In this document: positions 40,428-50,480 of the stretch, piece by piece
Layout of the letters: each line of letters starts with the position of its first letter
How positions within the stretch are numbered: position 1 is the stretch's first letter
Source of the DNA: Cyanobium sp. PCC 7001
GTDB taxonomy: Bacteria; Cyanobacteriota; Cyanobacteriia; PCC-6307; Cyanobiaceae
Reading direction: 5' to 3'
DNA length: 64,000 nucleotides
NCBI RefSeq assembly: GCF_000155635.1
Contig: NZ_DS990556.1
Location: 2,738,607-2,802,606 of the forward strand
Notes under the pieces: generated by a model
The model's input: only the letters and a program-made list of their open reading frames with translations
The model's database searches: none
Told to the model about the DNA's origin: nothing
Made by a program: the position numbers and the translations under genes

Positions 40428-41489
40428 TCAATCGCCCCTGTAGCCCAGCTCGGCCAGGCGGGCGGCGCTGCGGCGCCAGCCCGGCACCACTTTCACGAAC
40501 AGCTCCAGATACACCGGCCCGGAGAACACCTTCTCCATCTGCAGGCGGGCACCCTGGCCGATCGTCTTCAGCATCCGTCCGCCCTTGCCGATCAGGATGC
40601 CTTTCTGGCTGGAGCGCTCCACCAGCACGGTGGCCAGCACGGCCGTGCGGGGGCCGTCCTCCACCACCCGGTCGATGCTCACGGCCACCGAGTGGGGCAC
40701 TTCCTCGCGGGTGTGGCTGAGCACCTGCTCGCGGATCAGTTCCGCCATCAGCAGCTGCTCGGGCTGATCGCTCACCGCATCGGCCGGGTAGAGGTGGGGG
40801 CCCGGCGGCAGGTCGCTGCTCAGGGCCTCCACCAGTTCGGCGGTGCCCTCGCCGGTGAGGGCACTCACCGGGTGGAGGGGCCAGTCCAGGGGTTCGCTTC
40901 GCTCCGGCATGGCGACATCGCCCCGACCGCCCAGCAGGTCGCGGTAGCTCTGGGCCAGGGCCGCCGCCTGATCGCCAGACACCAGATCGTGCTTGTTGAG
41001 GGCCACGTGCACCGGGGCGCGGCAGTGGCGCAGCAGTTCGACGATGAAGCCATCGCCGCGGCCGGCCCTCTGGCTGCCGTCCACCAGCAGCAGCACCACG
41101 TCCACCTCGCCGATGGCGCCGCGGGCCGTCTTCACCAGCCGCTCGCCGAGCAGGTGGTGGGGCTTGTGGATGCCCGGCGTGTCGAGCAGCACCAGCTGGG
41201 CCGTGGGCGTGGTGAGGATGGCCCGCAGCCGGTTGCGGGTGGTCTGGGCCACCGGGGAGGTGATGGCCACCTTCTGGCCCACCAGCTGGTTGAGCAGGGT
41301 GGACTTGCCCACGTTCGGCCGACCGATCAGGGCCACGAAGCCGGAGCGGAACGCTGCAGCGGCTGGGTTGTCGCCGAGCAGGCGGGCCGATTCGGCCGGA
41401 TCGGGAACGGGCAGCAGCACCCCCTCCCCAGCCCGCTCGGCGGCGGGCTCGTCGGAACGGGAGTTGGCGGGTGGCTCGGTTGACTGCAT
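40428..41489 (-). CDS. era: GTPase Era
   Basis: A 353-residue ribosome-assembly GTPase. G1 is GRPNVGKSTLLNQL (~53-66), G2 region SPVAQTTRNRL, G3 LLDTPGIH, G4 LNKHDLV, G5 PVSALTGEG. The C-terminal KH domain (~280-345) carries IGKGGRMLKTIGQGAR, which contacts the 3' end of 16S rRNA. An N-terminal ~45-residue acidic/Ser-rich extension precedes the domain and is likely not conserved. Confidence 0.95.
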   Translation of the reverse strand: MQSTEPPANSRSDEPAAERAGEGVLLPVPDPAESARLLGDNPAAAAFRSGFVALIGRPNVGKSTLLNQLVGQKVAITSPVAQTTRNRLRAILTTPTAQLVLLDTPGIHKPHHLLGERLVKTARGAIGEVDVVLLLVDGSQRAGRGDGFIVELLRHCRAPVHVALNKHDLVSGDQAAALAQSYRDLLGGRGDVAMPERSEPLDWPLHPVSALTGEGTAELVEALSSDLPPGPHLYPADAVSDQPEQLLMAELIREQVLSHTREEVPHSVAVSIDRVVEDGPRTAVLATVLVERSSQKGILIGKGGRMLKTIGQGARLQMEKVFSGPVYLELFVKVVPGWRRSAARLAELGYRGD

Positions 41490-41581
41490 GGGGTCCAGAT
41501 TGTCAGCCCCTGGCCGTTGGGGGCCGCCGGGTCCATAACCTCTAGGGCAGCGTGTCCTTTCTTCTCCCCAGTCCCGGCGCC

Positions 41582-42109
41582 ATGACCACCACGCCCCTTG
41601 AGCCCACCTTCCAGCAGGCCATGGAGATCACGGCCCAGTGGCTGGGGTTGTGGGAGAACGGCGAGCTCAGCGACGAGGTGCTGGCGGATCGGGTGGCGGA
41701 ACTGGTGGCCGCCCGCGATGGGGCCCGGGGCTTCTTCGTGGTGAGCCTTGCCGGCGACTGCCCGCTGATGGACCGGCTGCCCGAGCCGCTGGTGCTGCAG
41801 CTGCGGGCGGCCGGCGAGGGGGTGGTGGATCTCTCGGCCCGCAACCTGGCCATGAGCACGGCCATGGCCCTGCACCATGGCCGTGGTGGCGATGCGGCCC
41901 AGCAGAGCGCCTCGGAGCGGGTGGCCAGCCGCTGCACCGAACTGCTGCGCCTGCTCGATCCCCATGCGGTGAAGCAGCGGCTGGAAGTCCTCCTGGCCGC
42001 CGCCGGCCGTGGCGAGGGGGAGGATGTGGCGTTTCTCGATCGCTGGGGGTACGACGCCGACCAGCGCCGGGCGATCGCTGCGGCGGTGGAGGCGGTGGCG
42101 GAAGGCTGA
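41582..42109 (+). CDS. Unrecognised cyanobacterial-type soluble protein
   Basis: A 175-residue acidic, helical protein without membrane segment or signal. It begins MTTTPLEPTFQQAMEITAQW and shows ELVAARDGARGFFVVSLAGD and a Leu/Ala-rich middle (LSARNLAMSTAMALHHGRGG). I do not recognise a named domain. GC-rich codon use fits its neighbours. It is divergent from era and convergent with the Bax-inhibitor-like gene, whose terminator lies just beyond its stop. Confidence 0.75.
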   Translation: MTTTPLEPTFQQAMEITAQWLGLWENGELSDEVLADRVAELVAARDGARGFFVVSLAGDCPLMDRLPEPLVLQLRAAGEGVVDLSARNLAMSTAMALHHGRGGDAAQQSASERVASRCTELLRLLDPHAVKQRLEVLLAAAGRGEGEDVAFLDRWGYDADQRRAIAAAVEAVAEG

Positions 42110-42148
42110 GGTTCCGAGCGGCTGCTCGGGCTGCCGCGGTCACCCATG

Positions 42149-42171
42149 AAAAAAGCGCCCCGGAGGGCGCT
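42149..42171 (-). terminator. Intrinsic terminator of Bax-inhibitor-like gene
   Basis: Minus strand: stem AGCGCCC/GGGCGCT around a short loop, followed by TTTTTT. It begins 44 bp after the gene's stop. Confidence 0.85.
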
Positions 42172-42214
42172 GATGCACGGGTGCCGGCTGAGGCCAGGCC
42201 GCAATGGTCAGTCG

Positions 42215-42952
42215 TCAGTCGCGACGACCACCGCCCTGCAGGGCGATGATCAGGCGCAGGATGAAGATGAACAGGTTGATGTACGTGAGGTACATCCCCA
42301 GGGCTCCGGCCAGGTACTGGTCGTCGCTGTAGGTGCGGGGCATCGTGTAGAAGTCCACGAAGGCGGCACCGATGAACAGCACGGTGCCGAAGCCGGCGAT
42401 CAGCAGCTCGAAGCCGTTGCCGCCGAACATGCCAGGCACGAACAGGCTGCCCACGATCTGCACCACCATGGCGATCAGCAGGCCGACGATCCCCAGACCC
42501 ACCACGCCGGTGAGGGCCTGACCGACGCTGTCGCTCATGCGGCGGCCGGTGAACGACGCCACCACGAAGGTGATGCCCGTGGCCAGGGTGGCGGTGCCGA
42601 TGGCGCCGACACCCGCCACGCTGAGGGCGTAGGCCACGATGCCGCTGAGGGTGAAGCCGGTGATCAGGCTGTAGGCGGCGAGCAGGGGCAGCGCAGTGCT
42701 GTTGTTCCCCTTGCTGGCCACGTTCTGGGCCACGAAGAAGAGGATGAAGTTGCCGATCAGGGCCACCCAGAACAGGGGCATGAACAGCCCGGGGCTGCTG
42801 GCCATGAGGGTGAGGCCGCCCAGCACGCCGCCGGCGGTGAGCACCATGCCTCCACCCACGTAGGGCAGGGCCTTGTTGACCACGTTGGGCCCCACGAGGG
42901 CGCTGGATTGCGCCTCGCGGATGGCCTCCTGAAAATTGCTGCTGGCCGGCAT
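42215..42952 (-). CDS. Bax inhibitor-1 family membrane protein
   Basis: A 245-residue protein with seven predicted membrane helices. Start region MPASSNFQEAIREAQ; helices include GGMVLTAGGVLGGLTLMAS, FMPLFWVALIGNFILFFVA, LLAAYSLITGFTLSGIVAY and the final TYINLFIFILRLIIAL. The family (YccA/YbhL/TMBIM) includes calcium-leak channels and FtsH modulators in bacteria; the exact role here is unknown. An ATG eight codons earlier (42976) is possible; the chosen one starts the conserved part. Confidence 0.9.
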   Translation of the reverse strand: MPASSNFQEAIREAQSSALVGPNVVNKALPYVGGGMVLTAGGVLGGLTLMASSPGLFMPLFWVALIGNFILFFVAQNVASKGNNSTALPLLAAYSLITGFTLSGIVAYALSVAGVGAIGTATLATGITFVVASFTGRRMSDSVGQALTGVVGLGIVGLLIAMVVQIVGSLFVPGMFGGNGFELLIAGFGTVLFIGAAFVDFYTMPRTYSDDQYLAGALGMYLTYINLFIFILRLIIALQGGGRRD

Positions 42953-43086
42953 GGCGCACCAGGTTTCGAACTCCATCCATCCTGCCAGTGGCGGAGGGGG
43001 CCTGACAGAGCCTCAGGGCCCGCCTGAGGTGCGGATCTCCCCCTGGGAACCGGCGGCTCACGGCCTGGGGATCCGCTCGCCCCTGC

Positions 43087-44091
43087 TCAGGGGCGCCTGG
43101 GCTGGCGGCGGGCGTCCCGCTGGGCATAGGCGGTGACCAGGCGCTGCACCAGGGGATGGCGCACCACGTCGGCGGCGCTCAGCCGGCAGATGGCCACCCC
43201 TTCCACGCCTTCCAGCACTTCGGCGGCTTCGTTGAGGCCGCTGGTGACACCGGGGGGCAGATCCAGCTGGGTGGGATCCCCGGTGACCACCATCCGGGAG
43301 TTTTCGCCGAGCCGGGTGAGCACCATCCGCATCTGGGCGCTGGTGGTGTTCTGGGCCTCATCCAGGATCACGAAGGCGTCCGCCAGCGTGCGGCCCCGCA
43401 TGTACGCCAGCGGCGCCACCTCGATCACCCCCTTCTCCAGCAGGGCGGAGGTGCGCTCAGCCCCCAGCAGGGCGTGCAGGGCGTCGTAGAGGGGGCGCAG
43501 GTAGGGATCCACCTTCTGCTGCAGATCGCCGGGAAGGAAGCCGAGCCGCTCGCCGGCTTCCACGGCGGGCCGGGTCAGGATCAGCCGCTGCACCTTGCGT
43601 TCATTCAGCATCCGCACCGCCAGCACCGTGGCCAGGAAGGTCTTGCCGGTGCCGGCCGGTCCGAGCGCCAGGGTGAGGTCGTGGCGCTCCATGGCCTCCA
43701 CGTAGGTCTTCTGGCGCAGGGTGCGGGGCCGCAGCAGCTGGCCGCTCTGGCTGCGGGCCAGCACGTGCTCACCGAGGGCGCGGTGCTCCTCGCCCCGGTC
43801 GGTGTCGAGGGCCTGGAGCGCGGTCTGCAGGTCCACCGGTCCGATGGCCTGGCCCTGGTCCCACAGGGGCCTGAGCATTTCCACCAGCGCCGTGGCGCGC
43901 TGCAGCTGGCGTGGGCGGGCGGCGATCCAGAGGTCGAGTCCCCGCAGGACCAGGGAGGCACCGGTGAGGGCCTCCACCTGGCGCAGAGTGGCTTCGGCCG
44001 GGCCGGCCAGGGCCAGCGCGGCGGCGGAGTTGGGCAGGGCGATGGAGGTGCTGCTGCGCCCTCCAGGGTCCGCGGTGGCGCTGGAGCTCAA
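43087..44091 (-). CDS. phoH: PhoH-like ATPase
   Basis: A 334-residue protein. N-terminal ~100 residues contain a KH-like RNA-binding part ([20 protein letters not shown]). The ATPase domain has Walker [16 protein letters not shown] (~140), [18 protein letters not shown], Walker [14 protein letters not shown] and [10 protein letters not shown]. PhoH relatives are linked to RNA processing and phosphate stress. The start is a TTG that overlaps the rpsP stop (TTGA); a downstream start would truncate only non-conserved residues. Co-transcribed with rpsP. Confidence 0.93.
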   Translation of the reverse strand: MSSSATADPGGRSSTSIALPNSAAALALAGPAEATLRQVEALTGASLVLRGLDLWIAARPRQLQRATALVEMLRPLWDQGQAIGPVDLQTALQALDTDRGEEHRALGEHVLARSQSGQLLRPRTLRQKTYVEAMERHDLTLALGPAGTGKTFLATVLAVRMLNERKVQRLILTRPAVEAGERLGFLPGDLQQKVDPYLRPLYDALHALLGAERTSALLEKGVIEVAPLAYMRGRTLADAFVILDEAQNTTSAQMRMVLTRLGENSRMVVTGDPTQLDLPPGVTSGLNEAAEVLEGVEGVAICRLSAADVVRHPLVQRLVTAYAQRDARRQPRRP

Positions 44092-44498
44092 GCCTCGGCA
44101 GCGGGCTCGGCGGCCGCAGCCTCCTCAGCCGCCTTGCTCGCTGCAGCTTCAGCCTCAGCGGCGGCCTTGGCCTGGGCCGCTTCCCTGGCCGCCTGCTTGG
44201 CGGCAGCGTCGCGGGCCGCGGCCTGCTTGGCCTGACCTGCCGTCACCGAGGCGCGCACGGTCTTCTCCACCAGGCCACCCCGCTCGAGCAGGGTGAGCAC
44301 CGTGTCGGTGGGCTGGGCGCCCTGGGCCAGCCGGGCACGGATGGCCTCGGTGTTCAGCCGCGTTTCCTTGGTGCGGGGGTTGTAGAAGCCCAGCTCCTCG
44401 AGCGGACGCCCATCCCGGCGGGAGGTGCTGTTGGTGGCCACCAGGCGGAAGCTCGCTTCCCGCTTCTTGCCGAACCGCTTCAGGCGGAGCTTGATCAT
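44088..44498 (-). CDS. rpsP: 30S ribosomal protein S16
   Basis: A 136-residue protein whose first ~80 residues are S16 ([50 protein letters not shown]). The remaining ~55 residues form an Ala/Lys/Glu-rich helical tail, a lineage-typical extension. The ATG that begins the S16 core was preferred to one 11 codons upstream. It lies 102 bp after ffh and overlaps phoH. Confidence 0.96.
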   Translation of the reverse strand: MIKLRLKRFGKKREASFRLVATNSTSRRDGRPLEELGFYNPRTKETRLNTEAIRARLAQGAQPTDTVLTLLERGGLVEKTVRASVTAGQAKQAAARDAAAKQAAREAAQAKAAAEAEAAASKAAEEAAAAEPAAEA

Positions 44499-44600
44499 CG
44501 TGGCTGTGCCGTTAGGTGTCCAAACAACCAATGTACCTGCTGGGGTACAGGCTCGGGTTCGGAGGTCGGCATCCAGGGGTCACCATCCAGAGCTTGCCAG

Positions 44601-46085
44601 TCAGAGCTCGCCGAAGCCCTTCCGCTTCTTGGGCGGCCTGTTGGCCTTGCGGCTTCCACCACCGCGGCCGCCAGCGCCCGCCGGACCGCCCATCCCCGGC
44701 ATGCCGGGAAAGCCGCCCATGCCGGGGAATCCGCCGCCCATCCCGGGCATGCCCCCCATCCCGGGCATCCCCGGCATGCCGCCGCCTTTGGTCATCTGCT
44801 GCATGAAGCCCCGCATGCGCTGAAAATCGGCCAGCACCTTGTCCACCTCGGCGGGGGTGTGGCCGCTCCCCTTGGCGATGCGGCGCCGTCGCGACGGCAT
44901 CAAAGCCAGCAGGTCGGGATTCTCCCGCTCGGCGGCGGTCATCGAGCTGATCATCGACTCGATCTTTCCGAGCTGCTGCTCCCCCTGCTTGAGCATGCCG
45001 TCGTCGATCTTGTTCATCCCCGGGATCATCTTCATCAGGCCCCCCAGGGACCCCATCCGCTTGATCAGCCGCATCTGCTGCACGAAGTCGGAGAAGTCGA
45101 AGCTGGCCTCCTGAAGCTTCTGCTGCATCCGCGCCACATCGGCCAGCTCCACCTCCTTCTGCGCCTTCTCCACCAGCGTGAGCACATCGCCCATGCCGAG
45201 GATGCGGCTGGCCATCCGCTCGGGGTGGAACGGCTGCAGCGCTTCCACCTTCTCGCCGGTGCCGATGAACTTGATCGGGGCGCCGCTCACCTTGCGGATG
45301 GAGAGGGCGGCGCCACCGCGGGAGTCGCCGTCGAGCTTGGTGAGCACGGCGCCGGTGATGCCCACCTGCTCGTGGAAGGCACGGGTGAGTTCGGCGGCCT
45401 CCTGGCCGATCATCGAATCCACCACCAGCAGCACCTCATCGGGCTGCACGGCCTCCCGGATCCGCACCATCTCCTCCATCATCGAGGTGTCGATCTGGAG
45501 CCGGCCGGCGGTGTCCACCAGCACCGTGTCGAAGCCCTCCTCCCGGGCTTTCTCCACTCCGGCGGCGGCGATGTCCTCCGGTCTGGCTTCGGTGCCGAGG
45601 CTGAACACCTCCACTCCGATCTGCCCTCCCAGAGTCCTGAGCTGCTCGATGGCCGCCGGCCGGTAGACGTCGGCCCCCACCAGCAGGGCCCGGCGGCCCT
45701 GTTCCTTGAGATGGAGGCCCAGCTTGGCGGTGGCGGTGGTCTTGCCGGCGCCCTGCAGGCCGGCCATCAGCACCACCGAGGGCTCGCCGGGCTTGCCCCC
45801 CGCCGCCAGCGGCGCGTTCTCGCCCCCCATGGTGTCGACGAGCTGCTCATGCACCACCTGGATGAACTTCTGATCCGGGCTGATGCCACGCACCACCTCG
45901 GCGCCGACGGCCTTGCGGCGCACCTCGTCCACGAAGTCCTTCACCACCGGCAGGCTCACGTCCGCCTCCAGAAGGGCCCGGCGCACATCCTTCAGGGCGC
46001 CTTCGACATTGCTCTCGCTGATCGCCCCCTGGCCGCGCAGGTTCTTGACGGCGTCTTCAAACCGCTGGGAAAGCTCGTCGAACAT
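44601..46085 (-). CDS. ffh: Signal recognition particle protein Ffh
   Basis: A 494-residue SRP54 GTPase that binds SRP RNA and signal peptides. N domain ~1-90, G domain with G1 LQGAGKTTATAKLG (~103-116), VDTAGRLQIDTSMMEE, and TKLDGDSRGGAALS. The M domain (~300-440) includes GSGHTPAEVDKVLADFQRM. It ends in an unusual Met/Gly/Pro-rich tail (GGGMPGMPGMGGMPGMGGGF) then a basic end (RKANRPPKKRKGFGEL). ATG at 46085. Confidence 0.97.
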   Translation of the reverse strand: MFDELSQRFEDAVKNLRGQGAISESNVEGALKDVRRALLEADVSLPVVKDFVDEVRRKAVGAEVVRGISPDQKFIQVVHEQLVDTMGGENAPLAAGGKPGEPSVVLMAGLQGAGKTTATAKLGLHLKEQGRRALLVGADVYRPAAIEQLRTLGGQIGVEVFSLGTEARPEDIAAAGVEKAREEGFDTVLVDTAGRLQIDTSMMEEMVRIREAVQPDEVLLVVDSMIGQEAAELTRAFHEQVGITGAVLTKLDGDSRGGAALSIRKVSGAPIKFIGTGEKVEALQPFHPERMASRILGMGDVLTLVEKAQKEVELADVARMQQKLQEASFDFSDFVQQMRLIKRMGSLGGLMKMIPGMNKIDDGMLKQGEQQLGKIESMISSMTAAERENPDLLALMPSRRRRIAKGSGHTPAEVDKVLADFQRMRGFMQQMTKGGGMPGMPGMGGMPGMGGGFPGMGGFPGMPGMGGPAGAGGRGGGSRKANRPPKKRKGFGEL

Positions 46086-46177
46086 CGCGGTGGGGGCGCA
46101 GGGGAGGGTGGGGCGGCGGTGGCCGCAGCCCCGGATCGTAAAAACCCGCGCCGCCGGGGGAGTGGCTGGGGAGAGGA

Positions 46178-48232
46178 TCAGCGCACGGGGCCGAAGCTCG
46201 CCAGGCGCCAGGCCTCGCCATCACGTCCGAACACGTAGCGGTTGCGGAGGGTGAGGGCGGCGCTGGATTCCGTCGGCTTGCCCTCGGCATCCAGGCGCTG
46301 GTCGCGGTAGCTGATGGTCGCCAGCACGGCGATGCGCCCGGAGCTGCGGGCCTCGATCGTGAGGCCCTCCACCTTGGCCTCGACCCTCTGGGTCTGCTGC
46401 TGGGCCTCATCCTGCCGGCGTTCCTGCTGGAGCCGGTCGATCTGAACGGGACGGGCCAGCTGCTCGAGCGGGAGTGGGCCCGGCTGGCCCGCCAGCACCG
46501 CCGCCTTGGCCGCCAGCCAGGTTTCCAGCAGGCCCTGCAGGTCGGCCTCGGTGGGAGCGGCCGTCGTGAGCGGCACGGTGGCCTGCGCCGCAGAGGGGCT
46601 GGTGCCGCCTGGCGCGGGTGTGCCGGCGGCCGCGTCTGGACTGCCTGAAGCGGGGGGTTGGGGGGCCTCGGCGTCAGGGCTGGGCTCCACCGGGATCGGG
46701 GTGGCTTGCGGCTGGGGGCGGAGCAGCAGCCAGGCTCCACCGGCCAGCAGGATGGCGGTGGCGGCAGCGGTGATCCGCCACTGGCGAGGGACGAGGGGGG
46801 GCGGCCAGGGCAGCTCCGGGAACTCCGGCAGCCGCCAGCGGCGCGGCCACCAGCCGCCGATCCAGGGCTCGTCGTCGTCCAGCAGTTCGTTCTCGGATTC
46901 GGCCCCGGATTCCGCCTCGGATCCGCCCCCGGATCCCGCCCCGGTGAGCTCCTCGGTGCTGCTCCAGACCTGGGAGGTGAATGGGGGCACACCGCCCGGA
47001 TCGTCCCTGTCCAGGGTCCAGGTCTCCGGGAAGGGAGAGGCCTCCGGGCCGGAGGACGGCAGGGGGGGCGGTGCCAGGCGGTTGATGTAGGCCTGCACGT
47101 CGCGGTCGGCGAAGTAGGCCTCCAGGTCGGGATCGGCCTCCAGATCGCGGTAGCCGGGCAGCACATCCCGGGCCAGCCAGTCGGTGCAGTAGGCACAGAG
47201 CTGAGCCAGGGGATCGCTGCTCTGCTGCTCCGCCCACTCCTGCAGCTCCGGGCTGGCCCCCTGCCGGAAGGCGTGCTGGGCCGCCTCCACCTGCCCCAGG
47301 AGCAGATGAAGACAGGCCAGCAACGGTTGCACCCCCTCCTGGCCCGTGGCCTCCAGCCGCTGCATGGCTGCGGCGATGCGATCCGGTTTCCGCTGGGCGA
47401 ACCCCGAGGCGGTGAGGGCCGTGCTGGCGAGGAAATCGGCAGCCGGGGAGTTGTCGGCCCAGCGGCTGAACAGATCCACCTGCTCCTGCACGGTGAGGTA
47501 AGCCCGGATCTGCTTGAAGAAGGCCTGGAACTCCTCCGGCGTGAGGGTGGGGTCGTCGCGGCCTTCCAGACCGCCCCGCTCCCGCACCAGTTCCTCGAGC
47601 AGGGTGACGCCTTCGGCCCGTTCATCGGCGGCTGCCAGGCTGCGGCTGAGCAGGTCCAGCACCCGGAAGGGCCGAAGCCGCCGGAGCTCGTCGCTGATCT
47701 GCTGGCGCAGATGCGGATGCTGCCCCATCCGCTGCAGCAGCTGCAGGCCTTCCCGCAGGGTGTGGGCGGCAGCTTCGTAGCGGCGGTGGCGCTGCAGTTC
47801 TTCCCCGCCGGCCAGGCAGGCCAGGCCCGCCAGCAGGCTCAGATCGGTCTCGCGACCACTGCCGAGGGTGGGCGCCTGGGGAGGTTGGAGGCCCCGCCGC
47901 GCCAGGTTGAAGCACTCCAGGGGCTGATCCGCCTCCAGCAGGAGCAGCAGCCCGCCGAGTTCCCGGCTGGTGGGGATCTCCAGGCCGGCCTGGAGGGGCG
48001 TGCCACTGGTGGCCAGGGCCGTGAGCTCAGATTCGTAGGCCTCGCGCCTGGCGCTGTCGGTGAGCAGATCGGCGCTCAGCCGCAGCAACGATTCCCGGGC
48101 CTGCAGGGTCTCGGGGGTGAACCCGTGGTCAGGCGGACGGTTGAGCCGCTGCTCCAGGGTCCGGAGAACGGTCTGGGCATCCGTGGTCGGGCTAACACCG
48201 AGCAACCGGAAGTGATCGATCGGCAGTTCCAA
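46178..48232 (-). CDS. zipN: ZipN/Ftn2 (ARC6-type) cell-division protein
   Basis: A 684-residue protein. The N-terminus is a J-like domain (DHFRLLGVSPTTDAQTVLRT), followed by TPR-like helical repeats to ~350, an acidic linker, one membrane helix (~500-520: WRITAAATAILLAGGAWLLL), a Pro/Ala-rich linker and a C-terminal IMS domain (~570-684: LLETWLAAKAAVLAG, VLATISYRDQRLDAEG). This order is that of cyanobacterial ZipN/Ftn2, which anchors FtsZ to the membrane. Divergent from pdhA. Confidence 0.92.
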   Translation of the reverse strand: MELPIDHFRLLGVSPTTDAQTVLRTLEQRLNRPPDHGFTPETLQARESLLRLSADLLTDSARREAYESELTALATSGTPLQAGLEIPTSRELGGLLLLLEADQPLECFNLARRGLQPPQAPTLGSGRETDLSLLAGLACLAGGEELQRHRRYEAAAHTLREGLQLLQRMGQHPHLRQQISDELRRLRPFRVLDLLSRSLAAADERAEGVTLLEELVRERGGLEGRDDPTLTPEEFQAFFKQIRAYLTVQEQVDLFSRWADNSPAADFLASTALTASGFAQRKPDRIAAAMQRLEATGQEGVQPLLACLHLLLGQVEAAQHAFRQGASPELQEWAEQQSSDPLAQLCAYCTDWLARDVLPGYRDLEADPDLEAYFADRDVQAYINRLAPPPLPSSGPEASPFPETWTLDRDDPGGVPPFTSQVWSSTEELTGAGSGGGSEAESGAESENELLDDDEPWIGGWWPRRWRLPEFPELPWPPPLVPRQWRITAAATAILLAGGAWLLLRPQPQATPIPVEPSPDAEAPQPPASGSPDAAAGTPAPGGTSPSAAQATVPLTTAAPTEADLQGLLETWLAAKAAVLAGQPGPLPLEQLARPVQIDRLQQERRQDEAQQQTQRVEAKVEGLTIEARSSGRIAVLATISYRDQRLDAEGKPTESSAALTLRNRYVFGRDGEAWRLASFGPVR

Positions 48233-48382
48233 CCCGGGCTGGCCACTGGAGGTTGACTGTAGTCAGGGTCTTCGGTGTTGGCTGCCCTTCCAACAGTTCC
48301 TGCGGCCAGACCCCGTACAGTTCAGGCAGCATCCACCACGACCAAAGGCCCCTTCGCGGGAGTTTCTGAGGCGCTTTCCGAC

Positions 48383-49513
48383 ATGACCCAGGCTGACACC
48401 AGTCGCGACATCACGGCGGCCTCAGGCCTCGCCGCAAGCGGCGCACCGGGCTGTTCCGCCGACGCTGGCTTCGGGGCCGGTCCCCATGCCGAGCGCCTCG
48501 AGAACCTCTATCCGGCCACTCCGGCCACGGTGAACCGGGACGAGGGCCTGATGCTCTACCGGGACATGGTGCTCGGCCGCCGCTTCGAGGACAAGTGCGC
48601 GGAGATGTACTACCGCGGCAAGATGTTCGGCTTCGTGCACCTCTACAACGGCCAGGAAGCCGTGAGCACGGGGGTGATCAAGGCCATGCGGGCCCAGCAC
48701 GACTGGTTCTGCAGCACCTACCGCGACCACGTGCATGCCCTCAGCTGCGGTGTGCCGGCCCGCCAGGTGATGAGCGAGCTGTTCGGCAAGGAAACCGGCT
48801 GCAGCAAGGGCCGCGGTGGCTCCATGCACCTGTTCTCCAGGGAGCATCACCTGCTGGGGGGCTACGCCTTCATCGGCGAGGGGATCCCGGTGGCTCTGGG
48901 CGCGGCCTTCACCAGCCGCTACAAGCGCGATGCCCTCGGCGATAGCGGCAGCGATGCCGTGACCGCCGCCTTCTTCGGCGACGGCACCTGCAACATCGGC
49001 CAGTTCTACGAGTGCCTCAACATGGCGGCCCTCTGGAAGCTGCCGATCCTGTTCGTGGTGGAGAACAACAAGTGGGCCATCGGCATGGACCACAACCGTG
49101 CCACCAGTGATCCCGAGATCTGGCGCAAGGCCGCGGCCTTCGGCATGGCGGGCGAAGAAGTGGACGGCATGGACGTGCTGGCGGTGCGCGCCGCTGCCCA
49201 GCGGGCCATCGAGCGGGCGCGGGCCGGTGAAGGCCCCACCCTGCTGGAGTGCCTCACCTACCGCTACCGCGGCCACTCCCTGGCCGATCCCGACGAGCTG
49301 CGGGCCGAGGCCGAGAAGGAGTTCTGGGCCAAGCGCGACCCGATCAAGCGCCTGGCGGCCAGCCTGGTGGAGCAGGGTCTGGCCACGGCCGATGAGCTCA
49401 AGGCCATCGACAAGGAGATCGATGCCGAGATCGCCGACTGCGTGAGTTTCGCCCTCGAGGCTCCGGAGCCCGATCCCGCCGAGCTCACCCGCTACATCTG
49501 GGCCGAAGACTGA
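48383..49513 (+). CDS. pdhA: Pyruvate dehydrogenase E1 component alpha subunit
   Basis: A 376-residue E1 alpha chain. TPP-binding motif [21 protein letters not shown] split across ~205-225 and ENNKWAIGM; phosphorylation-loop region [25 protein letters not shown] near ~145. It makes acetyl-CoA with the beta, E2 and E3 chains encoded elsewhere. The N-terminal ~40 residues are a non-conserved Ala/Gly/Ser-rich segment; ATG at 48383 was preferred to a frame from 48275. Confidence 0.95.
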   Translation: MTQADTSRDITAASGLAASGAPGCSADAGFGAGPHAERLENLYPATPATVNRDEGLMLYRDMVLGRRFEDKCAEMYYRGKMFGFVHLYNGQEAVSTGVIKAMRAQHDWFCSTYRDHVHALSCGVPARQVMSELFGKETGCSKGRGGSMHLFSREHHLLGGYAFIGEGIPVALGAAFTSRYKRDALGDSGSDAVTAAFFGDGTCNIGQFYECLNMAALWKLPILFVVENNKWAIGMDHNRATSDPEIWRKAAAFGMAGEEVDGMDVLAVRAAAQRAIERARAGEGPTLLECLTYRYRGHSLADPDELRAEAEKEFWAKRDPIKRLAASLVEQGLATADELKAIDKEIDAEIADCVSFALEAPEPDPAELTRYIWAED

Positions 49514-49537
49514 GCCGAGGAGCGATCCGGGACCAGA

Positions 49538-50452
49538 TCAGAGGCCGTGGAGCCGGGCCTGTTCCGCGGCCGCGCGGAACACCAGGCAATGGCGTTCCAC
49601 CAGCTCCTGCAGAGGTCCGTAGCCACCGCCGATCACCGTGGCCACCGGGATGCGGCGGCGCAGGCAGGCCTCGAGCACCAGCCGGTCGCGGTTGATCAGT
49701 CCGGCATGGCTCAGGCAGAGCCGGCCCAGCCGGTCGTCGCGGTGGGGGTCCACACCGGCGTTGTAGAGCACCAGATCGGGCTGAAGCTGATCCAGCAGAT
49801 CCGGCAGATGGCTGCCGATCGCCACCAGGTACTCCTGGTCTTCCATCCCGTCGCTCAGCGGGATGTCGAGGTCGCTGGTCTGCTTGCGCAGGGGGAAGTT
49901 GCTGGCCCCATGGGCCGAGAGCGTGAACACGCGGGGCTCTGCCGCGAAGATCGCCGCGGTGCCATCGCCCTGGTGCACATCCAGGTCCACCACCAGCAGG
50001 CGCCTGACGGCCCCTTCCTGGAGCAGCACCGAGCAGGCCACGGCCACATCGTTGAAGATGCAGAAGCCGCTGCCGTAGGTGGGGAAGGCATGGTGGGTTC
50101 CGCCCGCCAGATGGCAGGCGAGTCCGTGGCGCAGGGCCAGGCGTGCGGTGAGCAGGGTGCCCCCCACCGAAAGCCAGGTGCGGCGCACCAGGGGCTGGGT
50201 GGCCGGCAGGCCGATCCGCCGCTGGTCGGCATGGCTGAGCTCGGCCCGAGCAAAGGCTTGGTGGTAGGCACGGGGATGCACGGCCTCGAGCCAACGGCGT
50301 GGCACCGGCAGCGGCTGATGCAGCGCGGCGGGAGTCGCCAGATCGAGCTGCAGCAACCGCTCCAGCAGCATCCGGAACTTGGCCATCGGGAAGCGATGGC
50401 TGCTCGGCAGCGGGGCGGAGTAGGCGGGGTGGTAGACGAGCGGCGGACGCAC
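49538..50452 (-). CDS. Histone deacetylase/acetoin-utilisation family hydrolase
   Basis: A 304-residue zinc hydrolase of the HDAC fold. Active-site motifs: GGTHHAFPTYGSGFCIFNDVAVA (with the His pair and substrate Tyr region, here split as HHAFP and GFCIFND), LVVDLDVHQGDGTAAIF (zinc Asp/His), GVDPHRDDRLGRL and VATVIGGGY. In bacteria these enzymes deacetylate polyamines or other small molecules. It starts MRPPLVYHPAYSAPLP. It lies next to and in the same direction as the sigma factor. Confidence 0.93.
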   Translation of the reverse strand: MRPPLVYHPAYSAPLPSSHRFPMAKFRMLLERLLQLDLATPAALHQPLPVPRRWLEAVHPRAYHQAFARAELSHADQRRIGLPATQPLVRRTWLSVGGTLLTARLALRHGLACHLAGGTHHAFPTYGSGFCIFNDVAVACSVLLQEGAVRRLLVVDLDVHQGDGTAAIFAAEPRVFTLSAHGASNFPLRKQTSDLDIPLSDGMEDQEYLVAIGSHLPDLLDQLQPDLVLYNAGVDPHRDDRLGRLCLSHAGLINRDRLVLEACLRRRIPVATVIGGGYGPLQELVERHCLVFRAAAEQARLHGL

Positions 50453-50480
50453 CAGGCCGGAGGGCTCCGCCGGGGGAGCG